Source: Crossaster papposus (lineage: Eukaryota; Echinodermata; Asteroidea; Velatida; Solasteridae). From it: a stretch of 64,000 nucleotides of DNA. Below, piece after piece: positions 20,395-33,137 of the stretch (position 1 is the stretch's first letter; every line of letters starts with the position of its first letter). The DNA lies in the NCBI GenBank assembly GCA_037893245.1, contig JBAIAA010000450.1, positions 186,001 to 250,000 of the forward strand, written 5' to 3'. The position numbers and the translations under genes are program-made. Below the pieces are notes generated by a model, which worked only from the letters and a program-made list of their open reading frames with translations, did not search any database and was not told the origin of the DNA.

Positions 20395-23379
20395 TAGCTA
20401 GAGTAAGAGATACTAATTATTTTCACCATGTTCCTAATACAGCTTCGCAGGATCGTGGTATTAAACGTTTGATTCTTAACATAACTTGAGAATGTACCTC
20501 GAAATTTTCAAGATAATTCCACCCGTATATCACGTTTGAGTAGTTAACAAAATTATAACAACAATTAATTGTTCAAATTATTTATAGCATTATGTTTATT
20601 GGTGCAAACTTGAAGCACCATAGAAATCATGTGCTAATTCGGGATGGTTGTTTTTACCATAAAGTAGATATTTTGGTGTCTAATAAACGGTTGATTACGA
20701 ATGGAAGTTTGGAAGCCGCCTGCGGGCCTGTTAGTAACGCTCGTAATAAAAAGGAAAACCTATATTTATACCAAAAATCAAAATCGATGCCTGCGCGCCA
20801 AAAGGGAAATCAACAGCGCAGCCGCAGACAAACAGACAGGAAAGGAGCCTAAATTCTCGCGCGGGTCGGAGGTCAAATCAGACCCCTGAGAAACCTATAA
20901 TCCCCGCCATCGCGGCTGTTTGCAGTTTTGTTTTGTTTATAGTGTGAGCATCGCACCTCGGTCATTGCTCTCCGCACCGAGCCCGTTTACGGCCTGATGT
21001 TTTTCTAATTCCCACTTACGGTACGGTCTCATAATGAAGTCGTGGCAGCTATTTGGCGTCAACGGAACTGATATTCTAGCACTGGCTGTGTCCCCAATTC
21101 TCGCTACCTTTGCTATGCATATAATTATGTTCTGTAATACCACCTATTCTTAATGAGCATTACAGTCTACTCTTAATCTGACTGGTAGTTTTAGCGAGTG
21201 CATGCAAGCACGATGAGTTGCCACAACAATCATATTTCTTGAATCTGTGTGTGCGATTCCTTATGGCTGCATTGCAAGGCCTTTTTGGCGTTGTACTTCA
21301 ATGTTTTGTCGCCCGATCGCTGTTCCAAGTGGTAACTTCTGAGCAACTTGTATGTCTAGTTAACATTCATAGTGCTTTGGCCTGTAGGCACAATGACCTG
21401 ATTTTGGTCTGGTACCCACTACCCAATGACCCAAGACACACAACCGCATTGGTGTCGGGTCAGAGCGCTCGCAGCTATACGAGGAACACGCCCCGTCGTG
21501 TAATGTAGCGTGAACAAGTCGGGGAATCCCGTGTGGTCCCCAACTCCAAACACGTTTTTCGAGAGCATCAAGCTGAATGTAGTCTTGTCTTTAATATGGG
21601 CAATATCTGAACTTTGATTGCACGATTATATCACCCCTACCACGTCTATTTGCCGACTCCTAACGACTAACGTCACACAGAGTCAACGGCACCATAGCAA
21701 TGACATACAAGGAAATACAAAATAATACAACTTCATGTTTTTCTAAAGCTGAAATACTCTCACACCATTCTTAAGCAAAATTTATCTTTCTGGAACTATC
21801 AAAATCATAAATCTCTTGTTTTTCTAGAAATTTGTAATGCCAGTATTTAAAAGACAAGTACGGCCGGAATTACTGTATTGCATGACCTGTAATAGATAAA
21901 GACTTTATTAATGTGAGGCAATCAAACCTATAAGGCATTGACCGGCGAGGGGCGCGAGGGAACGGCCCACGGCGGCGGCCCCACATGTGCCGACGAACGG
22001 CCCGCTTGGGACGAGCCGGTCGAGTCGTCAACAGTTTTATGTGCCTTTGATAGAACTACCTATTTGATAGGCCTGCCGCTGCGAGTTGTTCTAGACATTG
22101 CTTCATTGTTCCTTGCAGCACAAATAATGTTTTATTTTCTTTCTTTCAAGTTTGTCCTGGTTATAAATGAACTTGTAGTATATTGGAAATAGGCCCTAAG
22201 TTGTGTGTTGGGCCTTAATTGGACACCTAATATGCAATGCAATGTAAGTAAGCTGTGTTTTGGTATGTAGCGTCTCTGCTGAAGTCCGAATTCGCAATTT
22301 TTAGTATGCAGCTTTATTTATATTTAGCTTTTGCTATATATCGTTTGTAAACAAATACACTGGTGCCAAAGGGATAATACATGAGTAGACCTCTTGTATA
22401 ATTATTGTTAATGAATTAACATAACAAAACACCCCCCCCCCCGATGGCTGCTGAATTCAATCGATATGTAATTAGGACATTTGCTACTTCAATGTTGTCA
22501 ATTGTTCTAATGATACAAATAATGTACACAAGTTTGCCAACTTAGGATATCGATCTGGTTACAAAAGTTAGAAGAGATTTCCGACTTTGGTGGTATGGTT
22601 TTCTAAACAAACAACTTTGGCATACAAGTTGTTGCTGACGGGGACGGCCGATACACCACCCCCTCTGTCAACTTTCCAAGGTGTGCTCGGAATTAGTTTC
22701 AGATTTCGTGTGTTTTGACATCGCCAGCACTTGGTGTCCCCTCGTTAGCGCGTCAATTGACGGCCTCACTCGACGGCCCGTGAATTGTTTAGGAGCTGCG
22801 CCCCTCTAAACCAAACCCTCATCAACCCTTGTTGATACAAACTCCATGTCGCCCCACGTGCAATGGCGCGCTGTAATCACTTGTTGGTGGATGCCCTCCC
22901 CCTACGACTGATTCATGTGTCGATGCGTTCAACGCGCAGCGCCATGTTTAACATTTTGTAATTGTTATTTTGTAGAATCAATTGTTATTTTGTACAGCTA
23001 TTTGCATATCTGCGTTTGTATTCTATACAGTGCGTTACCGAAGCCGATACGCCCAAAATTGAAACGCACGATCAGCAAATGAGCGTTTCATTTGTTTCTC
23101 TGCGCAAACAGCGCAAATGCGTGCGCGTACGTATCCGACTTTTTTTAACTGGCATGACGCGCGTAAGTTGTTTGCGTCTGTTCTACTTGCACGCGCGTTG
23201 CATTTAGAATGCACTGTTAAAATTCAATCCATCTATTTTTATTATGTTTTACAACACGTACATGGATTAAAAATGTCTGCGTACAGAATGGATTTAAAGT
23301 ATTTCTGCGCGTAAAAATGAGGAGTTAGCGCTCTAGTAATTTTATATAGCTCCATGGTAACAACCGTTACGGCTGGTCA
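20395..23379. other. Gene-free spacer with GC-richer islands
   Basis: Mostly AT-rich with short C-run 22432-22442. Two islands stand out: about 21930-22060, very GC-rich (GGCCCACGGCGGCGGCCCC), and about 22620-22930 (annotated separately). Open frames are short and unlike any family I recognise. Confidence 0.4.
22620..22930. promoter_or_regulatory. Candidate cis-regulatory island with T-box-like words
   Basis: GC-richer, repeat-poor block with AAGGTGTG and CTTGGTGTCCC (T-box half-site-like), TTTGACATCG and CAATTGACGG. The block lacks coding features. Regulatory role is inference from composition and its place in a gene-poor stretch next to a developmental gene. Confidence 0.2.
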
Positions 23380-23620
23380 GGGCCCAATTTCATGGCTCAT
23401 AATTCCTCGCTTACGGTCACCATTTTCCGCTAACCGCGCTAGCAGAAAAATTATTTGCTCACCCGGTAAGCACAGAATCCTTAGTTACAGGATGTACGCA
23501 TGCTTAGAGACCAACATTCCTTGCTAACGCGTGAAATACGTTTACCGTAAGCACCGAATTTTCTGCTATAGTAAGCAGGGATTTTTCGCTAACGGTAAGC
23601 AGAGCCAAGAAATTGGGCCC
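23380..23620. mobile_element. Fold-back (MITE-like) element with GGGCCCAATTTC ends
   Basis: GGGCCCAATTTCATGGCTC at the left and GAGCCAAGAAATTGGGCCC at the right are inverted repeats of 19 bases with one mismatch. Flanking CAG on both sides could be a 3-bp target duplication. The interior has repeated CGCTTACGGT / CGCTAACGGTAAGC motifs and further internal pairing. No coding capacity. The ends resemble those of the GCTTAGCA family copies at 2311, 14155 and 49616. Confidence 0.85.
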
Positions 23621-25665
23621 AGTGACTCTCTACCTTTCACTATAGCACAGTCCCTCTTTTACTGCTAATACTTTGAAAATCTGTGAATAACAATTGAAAT
23701 AGACCAACAGAAATGTACAGCATAAAACATACTGTTCTGCAATGTCTTCCGTAGCTAACGCCATCGACAGACGGATGCCCAAAGGAAACAAAATGTCGGC
23801 GCACGATCAAACATACAGCGCCCAACAATCGCACATGCATTTGGTAGTCTGGTTTCCAGACCTAACAATACCCAGATGTCTAGATTGTAGGTCAGGTAGC
23901 CGCCAGCGACCAACATAGATAATGACGTACTACAGCCAGCGTAACTATTATTTTTAGATGCTGCAACTTATTAAATTATAACGACGTTTCCCGCCTAAAC
24001 AGGCATAACGCCTGCATTGGATTTGTATAATTAGTGACATTCTTATTAGGCATTTTGTCTGCTGTTGATTTTTGCCACAATGCCACTTCGATTTTATACA
24101 AAACAGAACACAAATTTGGATCCATGGGCATTTAATTGTTTACCTTACAAATCCCGGAAAAAAAAATCGACCATCGCAAATATTAACGATAATACCCGGA
24201 AACGTGAGAAATTTCTCCCGTTTTACTCACGTGACATGCATTGGCAGCTACATTTTGGTCTGAAAACCAGACTTCGCACGGACAACATGATAGTGTTTAT
24301 AAAATACATCGGTTAAGGCTAAAGCCTAATATTGAATAGGGAAACTGTTTGAAAAAAACTATCACTGTTGTAATCCGCACGGCAACGCGCGTTATTATGA
24401 GCTCTATATTACGGGGATTTTATATTAGAGGTCATTGTCAAACATCAGGACAAACCTCTATATAAATGAGATGTACTTAGAGCCTCTATCCAACACCATG
24501 CAACAGTCGTCATGATGAGGAATCACGGCCAGTCAACTCCTCCAACCACCCTATATCCTAAACCACCAGCAAATCCCAAGGCATGGGACCATCAGCGTGT
24601 TTTCTTGTCCCCATCCCCCGTAGCCGCCGGCGGAGATCTGGGGGAGGATTTGGGGGTCCCGTTCGTTCCGCCGGTCAGCAATCAATCGAAATTGGACTGT
24701 CTGTCCGGCCGGCCCGCGACGACCTAAATAGTGACGACCTCCTTTTTTTCTTTGCTTTCGATTAATCCCATCTGTACTGTGTGTATGACACATATAGCGC
24801 AAATTGAATAACATTAACCAGCATCGACTTCCTCTCGTCTGGTTTGTGGATCATTCCAATTCAGATCCAGCATCAACACCGTCATGACTCTATTTGTGGG
24901 CGTGTCAGTAGCTGTGGTTTGTGGGAAGGAAAAGGGAGGGGAGGGTGGCGGCGGTTGCACCCCCAGAACCTATTCAGAGGGGAATTCGCGATCTTAGTGA
25001 CTTTTTGTTTCTGGGCGGACTTCATATATTGTATTATACTAAACATGCATAATAGGCCTAATTTATACCAGAAAACTGTGTTTCATCTCTTAAATATAAG
25101 GTTTTTTTTACCAGAACATTAAGTTCTGGAAACATTGAATCATACTTATGATACTTATTTGTAACTATTGTACATTTAAGTGATATTAATGCATGGAAAC
25201 CTGGACGAGTTCATATATTAAATGTAAGGTCATTTGATTTGCAATGCTAGTATAATTCAAAAACATATACATGTACATGCCTGATGGATACAATGTTTAT
25301 ACCGTGCAAAACCGTGCAAAACGCTCAGTTGTCAAATTAGCTGATTTGTTGATTACATCTTGCAAGTTTTTCCTGGATTTATCTTTTCTGATTGCAAAAT
25401 CTAGAGTTACTTCATCAGTAAACGAAACGCCTACATTTCTCACCATTTTATTGGTGTGCAGAATGATGCATGCCATCTCCCCGCCTCCTCCATATTGTTT
25501 ACATGACTTTCACCCTCGTTTTCTGTAAAACATCTTGATCAACATTGTTTGTTTCCCGTCGACTCTCCCATTATTATCATTCTCCCTCCGAAGGCAAGAA
25601 AGTTAATTCCCTCTTCCCTCACCCCAATGAACCAGCCAACCTTCCCCCTTTTCAGCCTCCTCTGA
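23621..25665. other. Gene-free spacer
   Basis: No gene is seen. A hairpin-like CCAGAACATTAAGTTCTGG lies near 25111-25129. The segment 24530-24720 is GC-rich and may be unique sequence, but no domain is recognised. Confidence 0.4.
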
Positions 25666-25684
25666 CCCCCCCCCCCCCCCCCCC
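25666..25684. repeat. Poly-C tract (19)
   Basis: Nineteen consecutive C. Confidence 0.9.
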
Positions 25685-27999
25685 AGGCTAAACACGCAAA
25701 CTCCGGGATCAAACTTTTTCTCGTCCAAGACGCGGCCCGATGATGGACGGACGCTTGGGGGCGCCCCGCCCAGGGGTCAAAGGTCCTATGATTTTCGGAA
25801 GGAAATCCAACAGTTCCGCTGATCCTGCGCCGACCTTGACCATTTTTGCGTTTATTCTATAAGGGAGCTTCTAAATGATATAAATCGCTGATGAGGTAAA
25901 TTGGCCTCCAAAGGTGATTGGTCCGTAGTTTCAAAATTGAGGCAAAGCATAAACTACACACAACGATATTGTTCAAACTAAGAAATAATGGTTACAATGT
26001 TAACTCTTTAGTTGGTACAGTAGCAGACCCCTAATAGTGCACAATTGAACCTGTTAAAGGTAGAAATTGGAAGAATAAAAATGTACAATGCTCACGTAAA
26101 GTTGTCGAACTATTAAAGCTAAGGATTCCAAAGGAAGTCCTAGTATTGGTAACAAACAAGCGACCAATGGAACGCACGAGTCGTCACCCAGTAATTATTC
26201 AGATTTTTTTTTTCTTCACCCGTGCGAGAGTTAGTTTTTTCCTCTGTCTAAAAAAAAAAGGGGCAGAGCTTAGTTTCACCTGTTGACGACTGACATGAGA
26301 GAGGGCTTTATGCTGTGAATCGGTGAATCAGCCCCGGCCAGCTGTTCCGGTGTTCCGTTAGCTTGTTTGTTAGGTTCTGGTATTAGCACATGTACAGCCG
26401 GTCACGTGCTGACGGGAGGAAACATGTTCCCTCGACCATGTCGCAACTGTTTTATGTCTCAAGACAGAATGGAAGATGGTATTTTAGTGAAAATGCATGT
26501 GGGATCATGTACATTTGTCTCAACAGTAACCTATACCGAATCACCAAAAAGCTTTATTTGGATTAAAAGATATACATGTAGTATAGGTCTACTTGTGGGC
26601 CTATTTCGCATTTTATACCGTCTTCAAGTTGCTTGCTGTTATTAAAAAAAGCAAGAATTTTGGGTGATCTCCGACAATCGGTCAATTGACTGATTTTTGT
26701 AAATAAACAGTTTTATAGACGAAATCGCGTTTTGTGGTCGGGGAGGGGGGCGTACAAATATCGCTGGCAAACTGGCATGTTTGAACAAAGAACAGGTCTT
26801 TAATGGGAATTTTGGGGCACTTTGAATAAACTTGCCTATAGTCGAAACAATCTCGGCCTCATTGAGACGGATTACTTTGAAATGTACAAGACGTTTTTGG
26901 TGTGTAGTCGTATTTAAAGTCTGATTTGAATGTGTCAGAAGCCAACTTTTACCTCTGCCCGAGATTAAACAGCAGCTTGGCTCGTACAATTAGCAAGACG
27001 CTTTTCCCATTTCAACTGCAACCTCCTCGCCTCTTCTCTCAACCCTTCAAATCTGTTCTCGTCCCTCTATTTATAAAGTACCGACATATCCTTCACGTTT
27101 AATATGCACTTGTTTGAGCCAAGTATCTGAATGTTTATCGCACTTCATCATGTTTGATGTGCATAATACAATCAGCAGAAGAAGTTTTCTGTCAAGGCTT
27201 ACTTGTCAGGTTTTAGAGGTGCGCGCTTGAGAGCGCGGCTTCTGGTGTGTCGTTTCAAAGTGTTTTGTGGGGAGTGAAAATTGACCCTGCTGCCCCGTGA
27301 TCTTGACTTGGAGCACCGATCTTTAATGGGAATGAATACTATTAATAAAATACCATAAAGGAAATTAGAATGTTCAACCGTCCCAGTGAAAGAAAACGCT
27401 ACAAGTGCTTGCTGTCGCCCGCTTTGTTGTAGACGCAAGACCGATCGTCTGTGAAAACTGACTTGATGCTGGGCACAATAGTTCCTTTTTCTGGCGTTCA
27501 CTTTTATCAAAACCAAAGATCTGTCGCCGTGGAGTCCGTATAGCTGCGGGGTTGGAAGGCAGAGGCTATGAGAGTATGGAGAACAAAAAGCCCGTGTCCT
27601 ACAGCTAATTATACTATGCCCGTATAAAAGAAGGAAAAAACGGTGAAATAATTAAAGTCGATTTGACGGTACGCGCAAAGTGTTGGAATAACACCGGCTG
27701 ACACTGGGCGCCCAGTCGCCGCATTGTTCTACACGATGACCCTCAAGAGATAAAGAAATGAAATTTGTTGGCAAGACAAGAGCGATTAAGAGAAAAGCAG
27801 GACCGAAGGGGAGGAAAGGAGACAGACGGAGGAAGAACAAACATGAGAGATGAAAGTTGCGTGTATATAATACGAGGCGATGTATTGAGCGCGCTGAGTC
27901 ACTCACAGAAGGAGAGCTCGGAGCATTACATTGACATTAGATTTAGAAACAGTTGCTATTTGTTTTGCCGAGAGGGGAAATCGTGGAGGCAAATTCTGT

Positions 28000-28390
28000 G
28001 AAGTAGCGATGGGTCGGAGGGCTGTTTACCGATCGCCAGCTGGCTAGAACACGGTGAGAGGCAAAACAAAAAAGAAGCGAGTGAAACATGGGGGGGCATT
28101 GGGGGGCTGGTTTTGGTTTGGTTAGGCAGGTTGGCTGGAGAATAGGAGAAACAAACTCTAGATCGTCCAGGGGGCTCTCTCGCGAAGAGGCCAGGTCAGT
28201 TTGCGCTTTGAGTATTGACGTAAACCGGAGGAAGGTCATCGTGGCATGAGGGTGAACGGGGGACAGTTGTGGAGTTGACCCCTAAGGGTTGTCTTGTACG
28301 GGGGTCCAAGGCGCCTGTGTGAATCTTACCAGGAGCCTCGCTCGATCGTCCCGGCTCCACCATCCCCCGCCCGCCCGGCCTCAAATTGGT
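28000..28390. promoter_or_regulatory. Candidate cis-regulatory island
   Basis: A repeat-free, GC-richer block in AT-rich surroundings, including GGTTTGGTTAGGCAGGTTGG and CCGGCTCCACCATCCCCCGC. It has no sustained open frame resembling a known family. Conservation would have to be shown by comparison with related genomes. Confidence 0.18.
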
Positions 28391-29266
28391 TTTCCTTAAA
28401 CGACATCCGAGTTGGGTGTGTGTACGCTATGAGATTTCGGACTTAAATAATAATAATATAAAGTAGAAAAGAAAAAACATTTCGAACCTAATGAAATTTT
28501 GGACTTGGTTTCTTTTAAAAAAAATCCTCTAAAGCCACAAATTAAATCACCCATGACTCGAGCCCTCAACCTCAATTCTCCGACGGCAGAATTAATTGAA
28601 TTATATACCTATAGCTATGATAATGTGTGCGTATATTGCAGAGGGCTCTCAACAATCCGGGTATCGTTTAGGAATAAAATATTCGCAGTCCTCTATTCTC
28701 TCTCTCTCTCTAGTCTCGGTCAGTCACCCCTGTTGCCTTTGTGGGGCTGGATTCGCCCCGCAGCCAGACCCGTCCGTGTACACGGAACGGCCTTTGAACG
28801 CAAAGGTCTTGTATTATAACTGGCGACAAGACGGCTCAAAACTACCCCCCAAAACTACCCCGCCTCAACTCTGGCAAAATAGAGAAGTTGTGACAAAGTC
28901 ACTACCGACTGTTGTATGCATTCATATCGCCTGAAGGGCAAGCAATTGTTACATTTTTGTCTTTTACTGCAAACAACATCCCTTTTCACTCTAATAATCC
29001 TGGTACAATATCACAGCCACAGCTTATTGAAAGCGCAAAGTAAATAATATACAAGGACAATAATAGTATACAAAACCACAAAATAAGTATCAACAAATGT
29101 TTTTTTTAACAAAGATTGAACTTTTCCTAAGACGAAATTTTTGCAAAAATTTCAAATAACTTTGTTTGAATTCCAAGTATTTCTTAAATCCAATGTTTAC
29201 TTTAATAGAGATTTCAAAGTCTACATTCTAATGTTATTTCTTATAAAATGTGGCACAATAATAAAA

Positions 29267-29314
29267 AATGAACTAATGAACTAATGAATAAATGAATGGA
29301 TGAATGGATTGATG
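29267..29314. repeat. ATGAACTA/ATGAATGG short tandem repeats
   Basis: Two ATGAACTA units are followed by ATGAATAA and two ATGAATGG units, a degenerate octamer/tetramer microsatellite. Confidence 0.75.
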
Positions 29315-30681
29315 TAACAGTTGTAACATACTAGGGATTCTCGTGTAGGTACTACAACAAATATTAATTAACATCGATAATTAAAAAACAAAATCTTGAA
29401 ACCTCAAAAGAACTTCATTTCATGTTTATACAAAGTGCACCACAACGCTTTCTTATCATCCATGGTAACTTCTTGTCGACCTTTCTAAAGTCTTGGTAAA
29501 AAAAACACGCTCTTAATTGGTTTATTGTATTCAGTGTTATTTATTTCATCGTGTCTGTTTTGCTCTTTGTCTTATCACTTTGAAGAATAACGAAGGAGCT
29601 CTTCACATAAACACATAAATATTAATCTAATCAGCAACACTTACAACGGAGACAAGACCGCGTACATGTAAAACATAACCAAACAGTTGACAACACTATA
29701 CGCTTCCTTGGAAGACTTTCAGTATTCTCTTGCATAACGTCAATTTTTCCTTTCTTTCCGGTTACAATTGTTTTATTATAGTTCAAACTGAGCGACTTCG
29801 GTTTGAACCCCGCGCTATAGTTTTAGGCCATTATTCCATGATAGGTTCCGATTGGTGTTGTAAAGCCTGTTACAACCGATGTCTAAAGAAAATGCAAACA
29901 AAATATAACGATTGCTACACGTGAAATGTGTAACCAACATAGATCAAATAGGTATGGTTTGAAAGATGCACCTTTCCACTTTAAAATGAGATACCAAACG
30001 TCTAAATCTGACAATGTTTGACAGAGTTATGAGTAATTTCCCAAGAGTGGTCAAATTGCCCACGGGGCCAAGTTTTTAGGTTTTGTTTGGTGCTGCAATG
30101 TGAATGACATACCAAAAGCTACAGCTAGAGCGAGGGTTGGCCGACGCCCGAAGGACGGACTTTGTACGGCAGAAGGTTGTCTGGGTTGTCTAAAAGGTGC
30201 GAATGGTTGATTGAAATCGAGTAATACCCGGAAAAAAGTTGGCAAGTCTCCTTACAAATAAGACTAACGCGGCGTGAAAAGGAACAAAAGAGGCGGCCAT
30301 GTTGCAAGTCAGTCTTTGCGTGTTGTGTTTAGGACACAATGCGCCACTATAGAATACAGTGTTCGCACGCACCAAGAGTTCAACCCTGGTCAAACTTCGA
30401 GGACAACTTTTACGAATTTTCGGGATTATATTTTGTTCTAAGCCGGTACGTCCTCATAATTTAGAGATTTCCCGTTGGTCGTGATATTTGAATGCCGATA
30501 TATCAAGCGTCGATTAAAACTACGTTGACTAAAACTACGTGATAACAGATTTCAACTGGATCATTTCCATTAAATAGAAAAGATGTTAAAAAGTGTGCAT
30601 AATCTTGCATTTGTTGTCGGGATTTTGGTGCATGTTTTCTAACTCATGCAAAGAAGGTGTCGACTATAGATTTATAGACAA

Positions 30682-30777
30682 AACCCACCAAAACAAAACG
30701 GACTCACCAACCAACTAACGAACCAACCAACTACCTCAACAACAAACAAACAAACAAACACCCCAACAAACAAACCA
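30682..30777. repeat. ACCA/AACA-rich simple sequence
   Basis: Degenerate ACCA and AACA tetramers, with four clean ACAA units in the middle. Confidence 0.7.
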
Positions 30778-30879
30778 TCAGACGAACATGTTCTCAATGA
30801 AATCAAAATCATGAGTCAAATCATACATACAATCAGTGCTCCTATAGCGAACCTAACGCACACTGACTCGCTTATTAAT

Positions 30880-31420
30880 GCTCGCTAAATCAAATCGCTT
30901 TGGCCGGATGATTTCTCCTTTTTTGACTGTCAATTGGTGTTTTTCCTCTTAGTTTGAGAGCGATCGGCTTGATCGGAAGGCATTTAATTAGCAGCAATCG
31001 TTGTCGGTGATCGGTGTACGGCATACGGCCTTGCTGGTCATTGAACCCGCTGTCCCCCGGCCCGACAGACCGTCTTGCGCCTCGCCGTAGAAATGGCCCA
31101 AGCGCCAGGGTATAGGACCTACTGTAGCCACCAATGGCACACGGATCGATATTAACGGCTTTATGCCCAAACGGAGCCCCGTGGAAAATTCTGCCCCAGC
31201 TCCGTCCAACTCGTTGGTCAAGTGCAATTGCCAAGACCGGGCGAAAGGGGAGCACTAATTAATTAAAATGGACAGGACAGCAGATGAGGGGCGGATCGAT
31301 GAGGACTAGAAGGGGGCACATGACCCGATCGGCCGGGTATTCTCTGTCCTCAAATTACGTAGCGCAGGGTTTGTGTACATAGATGGCCACCTCTAGCTCG
31401 GAGGAAGTAAGAGGGCCAAT
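30880..31420. promoter_or_regulatory. Candidate cis-regulatory island with homeobox and CCAAT words
   Basis: This 540-bp block is GC-richer and repeat-free. It has clustered TF-like words: TTTAATTAGC and TAATTAATTAA (homeodomain), GGCTTTATGCC (Caudal-like), CCACCAATGG (CCAAT), GGATCGAT twice and CAGATGA. Two minus-strand frames cover it (30890-31255 and 30988-31227), but their translations resemble no protein family. An enhancer for the Sp gene is plausible but unproven. Confidence 0.25.
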
Positions 31421-31690
31421 TTTTCTCTCCCGTTATATGAGTTTCAGAACAGCACCAACAAACATGGATTGATATTTCAATTCAAATACCTAAAGAAAGG
31501 TATTTGACTACTAACCTGATGAATTATATCACTGGGAATGTTGTATAATGTTGTATGTTCCAAATAAGCAATATTTTAAGATATTGATTTTAATTCAAAA
31601 TTGACAAGTCGCAATTTGATTTGCTGCCATAATCAGCGTTCGGGGTACGTTCTTATCCAGGCGATTGCAGCTACGCGCGTACCATGCACT

Positions 31691-31800
31691 GAACAGACCA
31701 ATAACAGCGCCCACGCGCGCGCGTGTCGTTCCAAGGCTTGCGCGCACCTAGTCATGGAAATTTCAAAAAATGCGTCTCTGAGATGCATCTTTGGAATTAA
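31691..31800. repeat. Diverged copy of the GCGTCTC-palindrome repeat
   Basis: It shares with 39825-40005 the order GACCAATA, CGCGCG-rich words, TTGCGCGCACC, AATTTC and TGCGTCTCTGAGA. Here the palindrome is reduced to one degraded unit, and the element runs into a fold-back-family fragment at 31829. Confidence 0.6.
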
Positions 31801-31828
31801 TATTCTTCTGAATTTACCAGCAAAAAAT

Positions 31829-31921
31829 CCATGTGATTTTCATGCTAAGCAAAAACAATATGAATACCAGTTACAAACAATTTATGCATCACCTGAACAT
31901 TTGGTTTGTAATCCAGAATAC
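31829..31921 (+). mobile_element. Fragment of GCTTAGCA-family fold-back element
   Basis: CCATGTGATTTTCATGCTAA, AATACCAGTTACAAACAAT and ATCACCTGAACATTTGGTTT match the interior of the copies at 2311-2555 and 14155-14424 in the same order. Neither terminal repeat is present. Confidence 0.75.
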
Positions 31922-32079
31922 TTTAAAAAAGAAGAGAAAATGGAGTTATTTTGTGTTTTGTATACGTGAAATGATTTAGGAAGTCGCTGAATTATTATTT
32001 TAAATCTTGATGGAAATCTGTCCATCGTCTGATTGCGGCCACTGACTGGGAACTGATACCGAATCCTTCAAAGTGAGCA

Positions 32080-32530
32080 GCGCCAGGGCTTCCCAATCTA
32101 TCCCATCAGCCGAATAGAGCTTCCTAGTCGTCCAGGGACATCTCTTACACCTCGTCTGCAAACGATATTGTTTTCCTTATCGCCGACCCTCCCCCGATTC
32201 GCACCTATGCCGACGGGAGTATAGGGGGGATACCGTGGATCTGAAAGCAAACGGCAATGAGGGGCATGAGGGGCCGCACCGCTGGGATCACGGGCTGCAA
32301 GCTCACTGCAAATTACGCCACGGTTCGGGTTGCCGTCACAAGGGGGATCGGAATTCGCTGCTATATAACTCATACGATCGGTTGCAGGCAGCAAGCGTCC
32401 GCTTCTCGCTCGGACATCCGATACGGCTAACCATCTTAGTTGCTGCGTGGACCACGGGACCAGATTTTGTCTTCTCTTTTCTCATCTTGGGCAGAAAGAT
32501 GGAATTAGTGCGAAGGATGTGAGTTGCATT
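32080..32530. promoter_or_regulatory. Candidate cis-regulatory island
   Basis: A GC-richer, repeat-free block with CGATATTGTTTTCCTTATCG (SOX- and GATA-like words), GGATACCGTGGATC and ACTCATACGATCGG. Open frames on both strands show no known domain. Regulatory function is inferred only from composition and context. Confidence 0.22.
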
Positions 32531-32872
32531 GAGTCAATGTTTTCTCTAGCTGTCCCTGTGGGGGAGTGTAGGCCATTGCTGGACGGGATTTAAAGCCGTC
32601 GATAATGCGACTATGATGCTATTTTAATATGTAATCGAATGCTAATCCTATTTGTAATTAAGTCCAACAGTAATATGAGTTGATCGACTCCTCGCTTGAG
32701 CGTATTTCGACTCGACTGTTGCCATTTCTAAATTAAACATTACATAAGGCTAAAATTTCGACTTTTAAATCTTGGAAACTAGTTCGAATAGAACTGTGCA
32801 TTTGTAATAAACAAACTGTTAGTTAATTTTATTTCAAAATATTAATTAATTATGAGGTTATTTACATATTTA
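32531..32872. other. AT-rich spacer, nothing recognised
   Basis: No gene, repeat or hairpin recognised. Confidence 0.5.
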
Positions 32873-33137
32873 TGCTAACGACCTTATGCCGGGAACAAAC
32901 CTCGTTATACAAGTTCGTTAACGTCGCATTGATGTGCGGAAGTGAACGCTGGTTTTGTTTCCATTGGTATAAACGCTAACGTCCTTATGCCTGGTAAAAC
33001 AAAATGCAAAACCCCTTCTTCCCTTTTCATAATGACGTAATCCCTTTAGACGAAACTGCAAAACTCCTTCCGTCCCTTTTACTTAATTAATTACGTCATT
33101 AATTACGCCATAATGACGTAATCTCTTGAGACGAAAT
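32873..33137. repeat. Nested local duplications
   Basis: GCTAACGACCTTATGCC at 32874 recurs as GCTAACGTCCTTATGCC at 32974, about 100 bases apart. A second duplication follows: TGCAAAACCCCTTC...AATGACGTAATC...GACGAAA (33005-33055) recurs as TGCAAAACTCCTTC...AATGACGTAATC...GACGAAA (33057-33135), the latter with an insert of TTAATTAATTACGTCATTAA. The repeated TGACGTAAT is CREB/ATF-like. Confidence 0.75.

Larger units (their letters stand above)
25685..30880. other. Gene-free spacer with candidate regulatory islands
   Basis: GC-richer blocks occur at about 25690-25810, 27190-27560 and 28000-28390. An AT-rich stretch with ATGAATGG-type short tandem repeats lies at 29267-29314. An ACCA/AACA-rich run lies at 30682-30777. 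No coding gene is recognised on either strand. Confidence 0.4.
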
